Shown here one piece after another: positions 1 to 9,868 of a stretch of DNA of 64,000 bases. The position numbers were made by a program, and so were the translations under genes. The notes below the pieces were generated by a model. It made no database searches. It was not told the origin of the DNA and saw only the letters and a program-made list of their open reading frames with translations. Source of the stretch: Paenibacillus sp. RC67 (GTDB taxonomy: Bacteria; Bacillota; Bacilli; Paenibacillales; NBRC-103111); NCBI RefSeq assembly GCF_030020805.1, contig NZ_CP125098.1, forward strand, positions 2,274,001 through 2,338,000. The letters run 5' to 3'. Every line of letters starts with the position of its first letter. Position 1 is the first letter of the stretch.

Positions 1-46
1 GCCTGAGGATATGAAAAACCTTTTACAACATACTGCAAAAAATATA

Positions 47-76
47 GTCATGCTCTTCCCCCGCAAACCATATAAA
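47..76 (+). promoter_or_regulatory. Possible sigma-E promoter of spoVID
   Basis: GTCATGCT at 47-54 and CATATAAA at 69-76, 14 bases apart, resemble the sigma-E -35 and -10 elements (KMATATT and CATACAMT). In Bacillus, spoVID is transcribed by mother-cell sigma-E, so the location fits. The -10 match is imperfect (two differences). An 8-base inverted repeat (CGCAAACC near 63-69, GGTTTGCG near 112-119) flanks the leader. This is a match by eye without a start-site measurement. Confidence 0.4.
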
Positions 77-150
77 TCTATAGATAAGTAAAAATGACTA
101 TCTCACGATGCGGTTTGCGAGACTAGTTCTATATGAGGGAGGACAAAACA

Positions 151-1269
151 TTGGCTGATCAGCAAAGCGGATTGCGATTTGATATTTACGAGCGAGTGCA
201 TTTGTCGGAAGGCGTGGCAGGAATCAAAGAGTTGGAGGACATCGAACTTGTACCGCATATTCAAGTGCTCCCACAGGGAGAACAAGCGCTGCTTCGCGGC
301 AATTTGCTCTTATCCGGGACTTATTTGGACGAACAGGATGCGGTGAACCGGACGTTGGAGCATCTTATACCGGTCGAAATTACGCTTCCTATGAACCGTG
401 TACAGCGGATGGAGGACATTGCGGTTGAAATTGAAAATTTCGATGTTGAGCTGTTGTCCACGCGGAGCTTAAACATTACCGGCGTATTGTCGTTAAATGG
501 TCTTGAGGTCGTGTCTCCATCCGTCGGAGATATTTGGGGTGAGGTGGAAGAGGAGGTCGTCTTCGTTCACGAAGCTCAAGGGCAGCAGCGAGAAGAAGAG
601 GAAGTAATTGTTCCTGTTCAGGAAGAACGGCAGAGCGAGGAGCAAGCTGCGTTTACCGCACAGATTGAGCCAAAGGGAGGGGAGCAGTGGTCATCTCCGT
701 CTTTGGCCTTTGCCGCAGCGAATCCTATTGAAGAACGGGTTCAGGAGGAGACAGAGCAGGAGCAGCAAGCAAGGCAGGAATGGTCAGCAGCAGAGAGCGG
801 TTCGCTTGCAGCCTTGGTCGATTCGGAGCCGCAGGAAGAACAACCCGAGGTCGTTGAGTCAGACTCATTGATTAAAGCCTCTGAAGCTCTCAGTAGCGAG
901 GATAAGACTAAGGAAATGAAGATCGCATTTTCAGGTAAAAATGCAGACGAAGCTGGAGCCGTGAAGCCTATAGGATTTACAACCTTACTTCAAAGCGCGG
1001 CTGCGGTGAAAGCAGATTCGCGTCAGGAGGAACCAGAAGTTCCCGTTGCCCCGACTTTGGGTGAGAAGCTGGAATGGAAAAGATTGCTGGTCAGTCCTAA
1101 GGGAGATCAGAAAGAGTTCAAGCGGCTTCGTCTTTGCATAGTACAGAGGGAAGAGACGTTGGAAAGCATAGCCAAACGATATGAACTGAATCCCAGAGAG
1201 ATTGCATTATTCAATCGTCTAGGGGATACCGATCTTACGGAAGGTCAAATCGTCTACATTCCAAAGTAA
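151..1269 (+). CDS. spoVID: Stage VI sporulation protein D (SpoVID-like), spore coat morphogenesis
   Basis: 372-residue protein that in Bacillus encases the forespore with coat layers and binds SafA. The N-terminal ~130 residues form a beta-rich SpoVID-type domain. Then comes a long acidic, Glu/Gln-rich low-complexity linker (about residues 140-300). The C-terminus is a LysM domain (last ~45 residues, with ESIAKRYELNPREIALFN and a final GQIVYIPK), the peptidoglycan or lipid II-binding end in B. subtilis SpoVID. I chose TTG at 151 because GAGGGAGG lies 8 bases before it; the in-frame ATG at 133 has no site. The gene sits before valS as in B. subtilis, but ysxE, which lies between them there, is missing. 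Its partner safA is at 34527. A terminator follows at once. Confidence 0.85.
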   Translation: MADQQSGLRFDIYERVHLSEGVAGIKELEDIELVPHIQVLPQGEQALLRGNLLLSGTYLDEQDAVNRTLEHLIPVEITLPMNRVQRMEDIAVEIENFDVELLSTRSLNITGVLSLNGLEVVSPSVGDIWGEVEEEVVFVHEAQGQQREEEEVIVPVQEERQSEEQAAFTAQIEPKGGEQWSSPSLAFAAANPIEERVQEETEQEQQARQEWSAAESGSLAALVDSEPQEEQPEVVESDSLIKASEALSSEDKTKEMKIAFSGKNADEAGAVKPIGFTTLLQSAAAVKADSRQEEPEVPVAPTLGEKLEWKRLLVSPKGDQKEFKRLRLCIVQREETLESIAKRYELNPREIALFNRLGDTDLTEGQIVYIPK

Positions 1270-1290
1270 TTACATATAAGATGAACGAAA

Positions 1291-1335
1291 AACGCTTCGA
1301 GTCTCCCCAATACGGGTTTGCTCGAGGCGTTTTTT
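1291..1335 (+). terminator. Rho-independent terminator after spoVID
   Basis: AACGCTTCGAG (1291-1301) pairs with CTCGAGGCGTT (1321-1331) with one G-U pair and is followed by a T run. It separates spoVID from the valS leader. Between 1336 and about 1440 I see nothing further. Confidence 0.85.
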
Positions 1336-1439
1336 GGATATATTGTATAGTAACGATGACTTATGACACTTATCGTATTGACTCTATGTGCAATGTTGTT
1401 TATCATAGGATTGATTATACATGTTAACAACGTGGAAAG

Positions 1440-1790
1440 GGAATAGTAGGCAGCCAACCCTTCAGAGAGCGGAATTGCTACGCTGTAAGATTCCGCAGGA
1501 TGTAACTGGCCGAAGTCGCCCTGGAGTTGCAGTGTTCAAACGAATTCAGACTGAAATACGGTAAGCGGTCTTTGTAGCAGACTAAGACGCTGGCCAATGA
1601 ACTGATGAGAGTAGACACTGCCGGTCACAGCCGTTATCTGTTAAGTGCCGCATAGCGAGATTTTCGCGACTATCCTTCCGCCTTTAAATGGGCTGCTGGA
1701 ATATGTTCGAAGAGCGCCGTTGCGGAATAAAGGTGGTACCACGGAAGCAGATCCTTTCGTCCTTTGCGGCGGAAGGATTTTTTTGTTGTA
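1440..1790 (+). promoter_or_regulatory. T-box riboswitch leader of valS
   Basis: This roughly 350-base leader has the classic T-box parts: an AGAGAG element of stem I near 1464, the T-box sequence AGGTGGTACCACGG at 1731-1744 (antiterminator), and a terminator hairpin at 1750-1784 (ATCCTTTCGTC against GGCGGAAGGAT, then seven T). Uncharged tRNA binding would favour the antiterminator and allow valS transcription. A candidate specifier codon is GTC (valine) at 1515-1517, in the context GAAGTCGCCCTGGAG; I did not fold stem I, so this assignment is tentative. The amino acid is otherwise inferred from the downstream gene. Confidence 0.93.
1750..1784 (+). terminator. T-box-controlled terminator before valS
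   Basis: ATCCTTTCGTC and GGCGGAAGGAT form the stem and a T-rich run follows at 1778-1784. Its 5' side competes with the T-box antiterminator. The valS reading frame runs open through this hairpin, which can mislead start calling. Confidence 0.85.
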
Positions 1791-1868
1791 TTAGGCGACG
1801 ATACGCAGCAATTTCCTGGGATGCCGGGACTATTTTATGATTTTTTTGAAAAATGGAGGTCCATAGCG

Positions 1869-4544
1869 ATGGAAGAAACCAAAACTACTCAAACCCAAGC
1901 TTCGACGACGTCGATGCCAACCACTTATGATCCCAAGGAATCAGAGAAAAAATGGTATGATTATTGGCTAAACGGCCAATTTTTTAAAGCGGGTCAGCGC
2001 AAGGACGCTGAAACGTATACGATTGTTATTCCACCTCCGAATGTTACGGGGATGCTGCATATCGGTCATGCTCTGGATTGTACGCTTCAAGATATTATGA
2101 CTCGTACGAAAAGAATGCAAGGCTATGATGCGCTATGGCTTCCGGGATCGGACCATGCAGGTATTGCCACTCAGACGAAGGTTGAACAAAAGCTGCGTGA
2201 GCAAGGAGTTACCCGTTACGACCTGGGACGCGAGAAATTCCTAGAGAAAGTATGGGAGTGGAAAGAGATTTACGCAGATTCCATTCATCAGCAATGGGCG
2301 AAAATGGGCTTTTCATTGGACTATTCTCGTGAGCGGTTTACGTTGGACGAAGGCTTATCCAAGGCAGTTCGCGAAGTGTTCGTGAAGCTGTACGAGAAAG
2401 GCTTAATTTATCGCGGCAATTACATCATTAACTGGGACCCAGCTGCACGTACAGCTTTGTCCGATATTGAGGTCGAGTATAAAGAGGTTCAAGGACATCT
2501 GTATCACCTTCGTTATCCTGTAAAAGACAGCACCGAGTCGATTGTTGTTGCAACGACACGTCCAGAGACGATGCTTGGAGATACAGCGGTTGCGGTACAC
2601 CCTGAAGATGAGCGTTATCAGCACTTGATCGGAAAAATGTTAGTACTGCCTATTATTGGGCGTGAGATTCCGATTGTTGCGGATGAGTACGTTGAAAAAG
2701 AATTCGGAAGCGGCGCTGTTAAAATTACGCCTGCTCACGATCCTAACGACTTCGAGGTCGGCAAACGCCATGACCTGCCTCAAATTCTCGTTATGAACGA
2801 AAGCGGCAAAATGAACGAAAACGCCGGTAAATATAACGGCATGGACCGTTTTGACTGCCGTAAGCAAATCGTTGCCGACATGAAAGAGCAAGGTGTATTG
2901 GTTAAAATCGAAGACCACGTACATCAAGTTGGACATAGCGAGCGCAGCGGTGCAGTTATCGAGCCGTATTTGTCCACTCAATGGTTTGTAAAAATGAAGC
3001 CTTTGGCTGAACGGGCGATTGAGGCACAAAAATCCGGCAAAGGAGCTAACTTTGTCCCAGATCGTTTTGAAAAAACATACTTGCATTGGATTGAGAATGT
3101 ACGCGATTGGTGTATTTCCCGCCAGCTGTGGTGGGGTCACCGGATTCCGGCTTGGTACTGCGAAGATTGCCAACAAACACATGTATCCCGTGAAGACATT
3201 ACGCAATGCTCCTGCGGCAGCACGAATTTGAAGCAGGACAACGATGTACTGGATACTTGGTTCAGTTCTGCATTATGGCCTTTCTCTACACTCGGATGGC
3301 CGGAAAAAACGGAAGATATGGAACGTTACTACCCTACAAGCTTGCTTGTAACAGGCTATGATATTATCCCGTTCTGGGTATCCCGGATGATCTTTACAGG
3401 GCTGGAATTTACGAATCAAATGCCGTTTAAGGATGTGCTGATTCACGGGCTTGTGCGGGATTCCGAAGGGCAGAAAATGTCCAAATCGCTGGGCAATGGC
3501 GTTGATCCGATTGAAGTTATTGAGAAGTATGGCGCCGATGCGATGCGCTGGATGCTTTCCACAAGCTCTACTCCAGGACAGGATCTTCGTTTCCGTTGGG
3601 AAAAGGTCGAGCAAGCTCGTAATTTTGCCAACAAGATTTGGAATGCTTCCCGCTTTGCGTTGATGAACCTAGGAGACTTCAAGGCAGAGGAAATCGATCT
3701 TTCCGGTTCACTTAGTACGGCTGATCGCTGGATTCTTCACCGTCTGAATGAAACCGTACGTGAAGTGACTCGTCTCATCGATTCCTACGAATTTGGCGAA
3801 ACTGGCCGTGTTCTTTATAACTTCATCTGGGATGATCTATGCGACTGGTATATTGAGTTCAGTAAAATCTCGTTGTACGGCACCGATGAGCAAGCGAAGA
3901 AAACGACGAAATCCGTGCTTGCCTACGTGCTGGATCAAACACAGCGTCTGATTCATCCAATCATGCCGTTTATTTCCGAGGAAATATGGCAGCATCTTCC
4001 GCATCAAGGCGAGACGATCACATTGGCTTCATGGCCGGTATATGAGACCCGTTTCGAGGCAGCAGAAGCTGTCCGTGAGATGGAACTTTTGATGGATATC
4101 ATTCGCTCGGTTCGTAATATTCGTGCCGAGGTCAATGTTCCAATGAGCAAAAAAATCGAGCTGATGTTGAAGCCAGCGTCGGATGAAATTCTTGTTAATC
4201 TAAAGCGGAATGAAGGATATATTCAACGCTTCTGTAACACATCGCAGCTTGAAATTCATCAAGATATTACGACGCCGGATAAAGCGATGACAGGAATTGT
4301 AACAGGTGCTGAGCTATTTCTGCCATTGGCAGGACTAATTGATATTTCCCAAGAGCTGGCTCGGCTGGAGAAGGAGCTTCAAACACTGCACGGTGAAGTG
4401 GAGCGTATCGAGAAAAAGCTGGGTAATGAAGGGTTCGTGGCTAAAGCTCCAGCTAAAGTCATCGAAGAAGAAAAAACGAAGCTGGCTGATTACGCGGACA
4501 AACGCGATAAAGTGATTGCTCGCCTTGCTGAACTGAGAGGGTGA
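1869..4544 (+). CDS. valS: Valyl-tRNA synthetase
   Basis: 891-residue class I aminoacyl-tRNA synthetase that charges tRNA-Val with valine in the cytoplasm. Signatures: HIGH at about residues 64-67 (in [13 protein letters not shown]), KMSKS near 536 ([10 protein letters not shown]), an editing (CP1) domain with [17 protein letters not shown], the anticodon-binding helical region, and the C-terminal coiled-coil arm typical of ValS (about residues 825-890). The frame is open back to 1764, but that part lies inside the T-box terminator; ATG at 1869 has GGAGGT 8 bases upstream and gives the usual length. It is controlled by the T-box leader. folC follows after 5 bases, so the two are probably co-transcribed, as in Bacillus. 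Confidence 0.98.
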   Translation: MEETKTTQTQASTTSMPTTYDPKESEKKWYDYWLNGQFFKAGQRKDAETYTIVIPPPNVTGMLHIGHALDCTLQDIMTRTKRMQGYDALWLPGSDHAGIATQTKVEQKLREQGVTRYDLGREKFLEKVWEWKEIYADSIHQQWAKMGFSLDYSRERFTLDEGLSKAVREVFVKLYEKGLIYRGNYIINWDPAARTALSDIEVEYKEVQGHLYHLRYPVKDSTESIVVATTRPETMLGDTAVAVHPEDERYQHLIGKMLVLPIIGREIPIVADEYVEKEFGSGAVKITPAHDPNDFEVGKRHDLPQILVMNESGKMNENAGKYNGMDRFDCRKQIVADMKEQGVLVKIEDHVHQVGHSERSGAVIEPYLSTQWFVKMKPLAERAIEAQKSGKGANFVPDRFEKTYLHWIENVRDWCISRQLWWGHRIPAWYCEDCQQTHVSREDITQCSCGSTNLKQDNDVLDTWFSSALWPFSTLGWPEKTEDMERYYPTSLLVTGYDIIPFWVSRMIFTGLEFTNQMPFKDVLIHGLVRDSEGQKMSKSLGNGVDPIEVIEKYGADAMRWMLSTSSTPGQDLRFRWEKVEQARNFANKIWNASRFALMNLGDFKAEEIDLSGSLSTADRWILHRLNETVREVTRLIDSYEFGETGRVLYNFIWDDLCDWYIEFSKISLYGTDEQAKKTTKSVLAYVLDQTQRLIHPIMPFISEEIWQHLPHQGETITLASWPVYETRFEAAEAVREMELLMDIIRSVRNIRAEVNVPMSKKIELMLKPASDEILVNLKRNEGYIQRFCNTSQLEIHQDITTPDKAMTGIVTGAELFLPLAGLIDISQELARLEKELQTLHGEVERIEKKLGNEGFVAKAPAKVIEEEKTKLADYADKRDKVIARLAELRG

Positions 4545-4549
4545 GTTAG

Positions 4550-5935
4550 ATGACTGAGATAAACGTTCCAACAGAACAAAGCAGCAGCGTGTTTCAAAAT
4601 GCTTCGGAAGCAATCAATTGGATCGTGCATCTGATTCCTTTCGGAATTAAGCCCGGACTTAACCGAATGGAAAAGTTGATGGAGTTACTGGATAATCCAG
4701 AACGCCGTTTGAAGTTCATCCATGTTGCGGGAACGAACGGCAAAGGCTCTGTCTGCGCTTATTTAACCGAAATTTTAAAGCAGAGCGGATATGATGTAGG
4801 AACCTTTACATCCCCGTATATTGAAAAGTATACGGATCGAATTCGCTTGAATGGTGAGAACATTGCCGATGAAGATCTGCTGCGCGTCGTAAATAAAATC
4901 AAACCACTGGTTGAAGAAATTGCTGCCTCCGAGCTGGGGCAGCCAACCATGTTTGAAGTGTCGACGGCTGTAGCAATAGAATATTTTGCTCATGTGTCTT
5001 ACCCTGATTTTGTCGTGTGGGAAACAGGGCTTGGAGGACGCTTGGATTCGACGAACGTCGTCTCCCCCATCCTTTCTGTCATTACGAATATCGGGCATGA
5101 TCACATGGAAATATTGGGCGACTCCATTGAGAAAGTAGCTGCGGAAAAAGCGGGTATTATCAAGGCAGGTATGCCTGTCGTCAGTGCTGTAAGCCAGCCG
5201 GAAGCGATTCAGGTGTTGGAACAAACGGCTAAAGAGAAGAACAGCACGCTCTATTTGTTGAACAAACAGTTCAGCTACGAGGTGATGTCTTCCAAGGAAA
5301 ATGAGCAGATGTTAGCGTTCCAGAGCCCGTTCCGCCATATTCCCAATGTAGGAATTACATTGAACGGTCAGCATCAATTGCAGAATGCAGCTGTCGCCTT
5401 AATGGCCATTGAGGTGATGCGCCAATATTATGCTTTGATCGTAGAGGACGATGTGCTGCAGAAGGCCATGCGGGCAACCAAGTGGGCTGGAAGATTGGAG
5501 ATGATTTCTCAATCTCCGCGAATTCTGATTGACGGCGCGCATAATCCCGAAGGAGGTGCTGTATTAGCACAGGCACTGCGGGAGACGTACACATACAATA
5601 GATTACACTTTGTAATGGGAATGCTCTCTACCAAGAATCATTCCGAATATTTACGGCATATACTACCACTGGTGGATACACTTATCCTTACTGAGCCTGA
5701 TTGGCATAAAAAGGAAAACGCTGTTAAGTTAGCCGAGCTGGCCAGAACCCTTTTACAGGAGATCGATCGTAAGGATGTGGAAGTGATCGTAGAACCGGAT
5801 TGGAAAACGGCGCTGGAGCAGGTAAAAGCAAGAACGGCACAGGACGATTTGGCCGTTGTTTCCGGCACGTTGTATTTAATTGGAGATGTTCGTTCCTGGG
5901 TCTTACATCAATCCGATTCTGAAAAAGGCTGGTGA
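4550..5935 (+). CDS. folC: Folylpolyglutamate synthase / dihydrofolate synthase
   Basis: 461-residue Mur-ligase-family enzyme that adds glutamate to folates, and in many bacteria also to dihydropteroate, using ATP. The ATP-binding P-loop GTNGKGS is at residues 61-67. The Mur-family central motif is seen in [15 protein letters not shown] and [11 protein letters not shown], and the C-terminal domain contains [12 protein letters not shown]. It begins 5 bases after valS, an order kept from Bacillus. Its end is 7 bases before the murC start, so valS, folC and murC may share a transcript. Confidence 0.95.
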   Translation: MTEINVPTEQSSSVFQNASEAINWIVHLIPFGIKPGLNRMEKLMELLDNPERRLKFIHVAGTNGKGSVCAYLTEILKQSGYDVGTFTSPYIEKYTDRIRLNGENIADEDLLRVVNKIKPLVEEIAASELGQPTMFEVSTAVAIEYFAHVSYPDFVVWETGLGGRLDSTNVVSPILSVITNIGHDHMEILGDSIEKVAAEKAGIIKAGMPVVSAVSQPEAIQVLEQTAKEKNSTLYLLNKQFSYEVMSSKENEQMLAFQSPFRHIPNVGITLNGQHQLQNAAVALMAIEVMRQYYALIVEDDVLQKAMRATKWAGRLEMISQSPRILIDGAHNPEGGAVLAQALRETYTYNRLHFVMGMLSTKNHSEYLRHILPLVDTLILTEPDWHKKENAVKLAELARTLLQEIDRKDVEVIVEPDWKTALEQVKARTAQDDLAVVSGTLYLIGDVRSWVLHQSDSEKGW

Positions 5936-5942
5936 GAGCGGC

Positions 5943-7328
5943 GTGAAACCATCTGAGCATATCCATTTTATCGGCATTGGCGGTTACGGCATGAGTGCTA
6001 TTGCCAAAGTCATGCTGGAAATGGGATACCAAGTTTCGGGGTCAGATTTGGCGCGGCAGGAGCTTACGGAGAAGCTGGCTGCAAAAGGAGCCCAAGTATT
6101 TATCGGTCATGAAGCCGAGCATGTCAAAGGGGCCGATGTCGTTGTATATTCGACGGCTTTATCCAAAGACAACGTAGAAATGGCGGCGGCAGAGCATTTG
6201 AAAATACCGATCCTGCACCGTTCGCAAATGCTTGGGCGTCTCATGAACGCCAAGAAAGGGATAGCTGTAGCCGGAGCTCACGGGAAGACGACAACGTCAT
6301 CGATGATTGCTCTTGTTCTTGAGCATTGTCAGCAGGATCCGACTTATATCATTGGCGGAGAGATCATGAATATGGGCAGCAATGCTAAGGCTGGACAAGG
6401 CGACTGGGTTGTTGCGGAAGCCGATGAGAGCGACGGCTCTTTCCTTCAATACCATCCTTATATTGCTCTGGTTAACAACATTGAAGCGGACCATCTGGAA
6501 AACTATAATGGAGACTTTGAAAATTTGAAGAAGGCTTACGCTCAATTTTTAAGTCAAGTTAAGACGGATGGCAAAGCGGTTGTTTGCAAGGATGATAGTT
6601 ATTTGTGTGACATGATTCCGTTGATCCAAAGCGAGGTCATAACTTACGGTATTGAAAATGAGGCCGATTATATAGCGCATAGCATTGTATTGGGTGATCG
6701 GAAAGTGCATTTCGAAGTCGTTCATCAAGGTCAAACGCTTGGAACGATTAAGCTATCGGTCCCTGGCAAGCATAATGTGTACAACGCACTTGCGACGTTG
6801 ATTACTTGCTTGGAAGCAGGTTTGTCTTTTGAACAGGTGGCAGAAGCAATTACAGACTTCCGCGGAGCCAAACGCCGTTTTCAAGTACTGGGCGAAGTGG
6901 ATGACATCTTAGTTATCGATGATTACGCCCACCATCCTACTGAAATAGAAGCAACTATCAGTGCCGCCAAGGCGACGGGAAAAAGGATCATTGCCGTATT
7001 TCAGCCACAGCGCTATACCCGAACCTACTTTTTGTTCGAGCAGTTTAGCCGAGCTTTTCCGGAAGCAGATGAAGTTATTATTACTGATATTTACTCTCCA
7101 GCCGGTGAAAAACAAATTGAAGGGATCACTTCGGCCAAGCTGGTGGAACTGATTCGCCATAACAGCAATGCAAATGTGAGGTACATTCCTACGAAAGAGG
7201 AAGTGCAGGAATATTTGTTCTCCCATGTCCAAAGCGGAGATCTGGTGTTAACCATGGGAGCGGGAGACATTTGGAAAGCAGCTGATGGTTTGGCTAAAGC
7301 GCTGGAAGTCAAAGGCAGCATATTATAG
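5943..7328 (+). CDS. murC: UDP-N-acetylmuramate--L-alanine ligase
   Basis: 461-residue cytoplasmic ligase that joins L-alanine to UDP-MurNAc, the first step of peptide stem synthesis. The N-terminal Rossmann motif is [15 protein letters not shown], the ATP loop [10 protein letters not shown] is near residues 110-119, and the C-terminal ligase domain carries [10 protein letters not shown]. The frame stays open upstream to 5880 inside folC. GTG at 5943 matches the family N-terminus, just before the conserved glycine-rich strand, and follows folC by 7 bases. murC lies away from any mra/ftsZ cluster here. A terminator follows directly. Confidence 0.96.
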   Translation: MKPSEHIHFIGIGGYGMSAIAKVMLEMGYQVSGSDLARQELTEKLAAKGAQVFIGHEAEHVKGADVVVYSTALSKDNVEMAAAEHLKIPILHRSQMLGRLMNAKKGIAVAGAHGKTTTSSMIALVLEHCQQDPTYIIGGEIMNMGSNAKAGQGDWVVAEADESDGSFLQYHPYIALVNNIEADHLENYNGDFENLKKAYAQFLSQVKTDGKAVVCKDDSYLCDMIPLIQSEVITYGIENEADYIAHSIVLGDRKVHFEVVHQGQTLGTIKLSVPGKHNVYNALATLITCLEAGLSFEQVAEAITDFRGAKRRFQVLGEVDDILVIDDYAHHPTEIEATISAAKATGKRIIAVFQPQRYTRTYFLFEQFSRAFPEADEVIITDIYSPAGEKQIEGITSAKLVELIRHNSNANVRYIPTKEEVQEYLFSHVQSGDLVLTMGAGDIWKAADGLAKALEVKGSIL

Positions 7329-7342
7329 CATTTCTTGGATTG

Positions 7343-7380
7343 GACCTATGCAGGGGATTTTGCCTGTGTAGGTCTTTTTT
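7343..7380 (+). terminator. Terminator after murC
   Basis: GACCTATGCAGG pairs with CCTGTGTAGGTC, followed by six T. It isolates the Fur-box unit downstream from valS-folC-murC. Confidence 0.88.
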
Positions 7381-7404
7381 GTTCTGCTAGATTGTATCTA
7401 TGGA

Positions 7405-7433
7405 TTGACAGTGTAAATGATAACTATTATCAT
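7405..7433 (+). promoter_or_regulatory. Sigma-A promoter overlapped by a Fur box
   Basis: TTGACA (7405-7410), a 17-base spacer and TATCAT (7428-7433) form a good sigma-A promoter. TGATAACTATTATCA at 7418-7432 matches the Fur consensus TGATAATNATTATCA at all but one position and covers the -10 box. A bound repressor there would block transcription of the DUF1450 gene and probably ferritin. The TGATAA/TTATCA edges favour Fur over PerR (TTATAAT-type). Confidence 0.75.
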
Positions 7434-7469
7434 TTGAATGAAATGATACATAAGAAGGGAAGCCTTAAG

Positions 7470-7690
7470 ATGAAGATCAAATACTGCTGCAGAAACTTTA
7501 AGCACGGTTCAAGAGCGTATACAAGACTATGAAAAAGCAATTTCCCGATATTAAGCAGAAGAAGAAGGACTGTTTGGGTGAATGCAAGCTTTGCTCCAAG
7601 CAATGCGTGGTTAAGGTTGGAAAAACCAACGTTGTATGCGCAGTTTCGGCGGATAAGCTTTATGAAGAACTGCTCGGTTTGATTGGATAA
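7470..7690 (+). pseudogene. DUF1450 family small cysteine-rich protein, interrupted by a frameshift
   Basis: Read in two frames, this region encodes a ~73-residue DUF1450-type protein. ATG at 7470 gives MKIKYCCRNFKHGSRA and then goes out of frame, stopping at 7532. The rest continues one frame over from about 7516 as VYKTMKKQFPDIKQKKKD, followed by a cluster CLGECKLCSKQC and a stop at 7690. Restoring one G in GCG(G)TA near 7515 joins the halves without other change. The cysteines suggest metal or Fe-S binding; the function is unknown. It lies behind a Fur box and 44 bases before ferritin. It could be a true pseudogene, a sequencing error or a frameshifting site; an internal ATG at 7529 could still make the C-terminal 53 residues. 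Confidence 0.72.
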
Positions 7691-7734
7691 GGCCCCTTTT
7701 GAAGAAGATTATAAAAACGGAAGGTAGTGTTATT

Positions 7735-8241
7735 TTGTTAAACGATGAATTAAGCCAAGCGCTCAATGAGCAAATGAATTTTGAATTTTTTTCCTCCCAT
7801 GTCTATTTGGCAATGGCGGCCTACTGTTCGGGCGAAAGCTTGGATGGCTTCGCCAATTTCTTTATTGTGCAGGCGGAAGAGGAACGATTCCATGCTATGA
7901 AAATTTATAAATTTTTAAATGACCGTGGAAGAAGAGCTACGCTGGATGGTATGGAGAATCCGAATAATGAATACAGCTCCATTTTACAAGTGTTTCAGCA
8001 CGCCTATGAGCATGAGCAAATCGTGACGAAGCGGATCTACCATCTGTCCGATATGGCGTTGAACGAAAGAGAACATGCAACGATCCATTTCTTGAAATGG
8101 TTTATTGATGAGCAAGTGGAAGAGGAAGCGATGTTTGACAGCATCATCCAGAAGCTCAAACGAATTGATAAGGATAGCAACGCATTCTACATGCTTGATG
8201 CTGAATTCGCTCAACGGGTATTTACGCCTCCTGCAAATTAA
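7735..8241 (+). CDS. ftnA: Bacterial non-heme ferritin
   Basis: 168-residue ferritin that oxidises Fe(II) and stores iron in a 24-subunit shell. With TTG at 7735 as residue 1, ferroxidase ligands fall at Glu17, Glu50, His53, Glu94 and Gln127, the same numbers as in E. coli FtnA, with Glu49, Glu126, Glu129 and Glu130 around the third iron site. GGAAGGTAG lies 7-15 bases before this start. An in-frame TTG at 7699 would add 12 residues but has no clear site. It lies downstream of the Fur-box promoter and the broken DUF1450 gene, so iron control of the pair is likely. A Fur box before a storage protein is notable. Confidence 0.93.
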   Translation: MLNDELSQALNEQMNFEFFSSHVYLAMAAYCSGESLDGFANFFIVQAEEERFHAMKIYKFLNDRGRRATLDGMENPNNEYSSILQVFQHAYEHEQIVTKRIYHLSDMALNEREHATIHFLKWFIDEQVEEEAMFDSIIQKLKRIDKDSNAFYMLDAEFAQRVFTPPAN

Positions 8242-8385
8242 TAAGGCTTCATAAACAGGACGCTGTGGAAAGAATAGGCCGTCTTAGGGGTTAATTACCT
8301 AGGATAAATAAGGACTTGCTTGTTCTAATCCACTTTTCTCTCTCATAGTCTAGTAATACGAAAATGGACAAGGGAGAGAAGTAGA

Positions 8386-9759
8386 ATGAACAAGAATAAA
8401 ATGACCTTTCGTTTTGACCATAGCCCGGGGCGGAATAACGGAACTCATCGCATAGTAAAGGAAGAGTCTAAAGTGATACCGCTTCATGTGGAAGAGTATC
8501 ACGTGAAAGAGACGCCTCTGATTGAAGATAGCTTCTTCCAGGCAAAAGAGGAAGGAAAGCAGTCGTCAACACCACCGTCAACGCAGGTAAAGCAACCTCT
8601 TATCGACGCACAGCCTTTAAATTTATATACGACGGATTATGGCGGTTGGCAAAGCTCCTTTGATGCGGAGACGAATCGAGTCGAACAACTGATTCGTGAA
8701 TCGAATCATGGACCGCAGAACAAAGCAGGTGACAGGCTTGAGCCTCTGCGTGGGTCCCAGGAGCGTCAGGAACCGTATGTAGAGCCTGTGGAGCCTTTAA
8801 AGGATCACAGGTGGTACGTTCCAGAGGAGCCGGTATACGTTTCCGGTCCGAGAAAACCGAATACATCCTGGATCAAAGTGGCGACTTCGGTTGCGGGTGC
8901 TATTGTGACAGGGATTGCTTTCGGTTTCTTCGTCTTATCGATGTTTTCGGGGGATACCCAAGGGAAAGCAACTCCCCCAACTGGACAGAGCAGCTCCGTT
9001 AACGCGACGAATCCAGGGGTTGCGGATAAAGGTACTGCAGCGGTCAACGCTACAAGCAAGACTACTGCAGATAAAACGGGTACGGCGAATCCAGCAGTCC
9101 CTGCATCTGCATCTGCTGCAACTGGAATTGCTGTCAGCATTCCTGCCAAATCGTACAGCTTTCTGCAAAGCGGCGTATTCAGTACTCCCCAGAGTGCTGA
9201 TGCGGCTCAAGCAGATCTGAAGAAAAAAGGCTTTTTCGCTGTCCATGATACAGGTGATAAATATCCGGTATACGTTGGTATGTCAATGACACGTGACGAA
9301 GCCATGGGTCTCTCCCAACAGTTCAAGCAAAAAAATATCGATGTAATTGTGAAAAATGTGGAGCTGCCTGCTTTAAATAAAATCAAATGGAACGGAAAGC
9401 AATCCGATTCGATTCCTAATTACATGAATCAGGGTGCTAAGCTGGTGCAATCGATCGTTCCATTGGCATTGGCTCATTTGTCGGAATCAAAGGCAACTGC
9501 GCTGGATGCGACAGCGCTGCAATCGGTAAAAACATCTCACCAAGCTTGGACAGGGCTATCTGCTGCAGCTACTGAAGGCCTTGCTGACGATGCTAAAGCA
9601 GCACTGCAAAAAATGAATACGGCTATGAATACAGCGATCGTTTCCCTGGACGAGTATAAGAAAAATCCAGGAACCTCTTATATGTGGCAAACCCAAGCGG
9701 CTCTGATGCAATATGTCGTAGCCGAAAAGGATTTGCGCAAAATGGTAGCGATGGAGTAG
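8386..9759 (+). CDS. SPOR-domain membrane protein
   Basis: 457-residue protein. Residues 1-160 are a charged, disordered cytoplasmic region. One membrane segment lies near 167-188 (VATSVAGAIVTGIAFGFFVL), then a Thr/Ala/Ser-rich linker to about 250. A SPOR domain at roughly 255-335 (SYSFLQSGVFSTPQSADAAQ, later GDKYPVYVGMSMTRDEAMGL) should bind glycan strands lacking stem peptides, as at division septa or during spore engulfment. The last ~110 residues are helical and not recognised. ATG at 8386 has GGGAGAGAAG upstream. It stands alone between ferritin and a convergent amidase gene. The precise role is unknown. Confidence 0.8.
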   Translation: MNKNKMTFRFDHSPGRNNGTHRIVKEESKVIPLHVEEYHVKETPLIEDSFFQAKEEGKQSSTPPSTQVKQPLIDAQPLNLYTTDYGGWQSSFDAETNRVEQLIRESNHGPQNKAGDRLEPLRGSQERQEPYVEPVEPLKDHRWYVPEEPVYVSGPRKPNTSWIKVATSVAGAIVTGIAFGFFVLSMFSGDTQGKATPPTGQSSSVNATNPGVADKGTAAVNATSKTTADKTGTANPAVPASASAATGIAVSIPAKSYSFLQSGVFSTPQSADAAQADLKKKGFFAVHDTGDKYPVYVGMSMTRDEAMGLSQQFKQKNIDVIVKNVELPALNKIKWNGKQSDSIPNYMNQGAKLVQSIVPLALAHLSESKATALDATALQSVKTSHQAWTGLSAAATEGLADDAKAALQKMNTAMNTAIVSLDEYKKNPGTSYMWQTQAALMQYVVAEKDLRKMVAME

Positions 9760-9816
9760 AGTCCGTAAGCTGGTTTAACTATTCCACGTAATGACAGTAT
9801 TGCGGGTATGACTATC

Positions 9817-9868
9817 AAAAAACGACGAACCGCAGACAGCCTTAAGGCTGTCGGTTCGTCGTTTTTTG
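9817..9868. terminator. Bidirectional terminator between SPOR protein and SLH amidase genes
   Basis: A long hairpin with AACGACGAACCG on the left arm and CGGTTCGTCGTT on the right arm, plus inner AGCC/GGCT pairs, is flanked by A and T runs on the two sides. It can end transcription from both strands. The minus-strand amidase stop codon (9842-9844) lies in its loop. Confidence 0.9.

Noticed and set aside
1764..1868. N-terminal extension of valS
   Set aside because: The segment lies in the T-box terminator and has no ribosome site; ATG 1869 has one and fits the family.
2640..3206. 188-codon antisense frame within valS
   Set aside because: No start signal, not similar to any family I recognise, and lies wholly opposite a well-supported gene.
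7335..7532. 65-codon frame after murC
   Set aside because: Its first part runs through the murC terminator and the Fur-box promoter; only the segment from ATG 7470 is gene-like.
8341..8360. Sigma-K promoter (CATAGTCTA) before the SPOR-domain gene
   Set aside because: The -10-like string is present but no AC -35 element lies at the needed distance.
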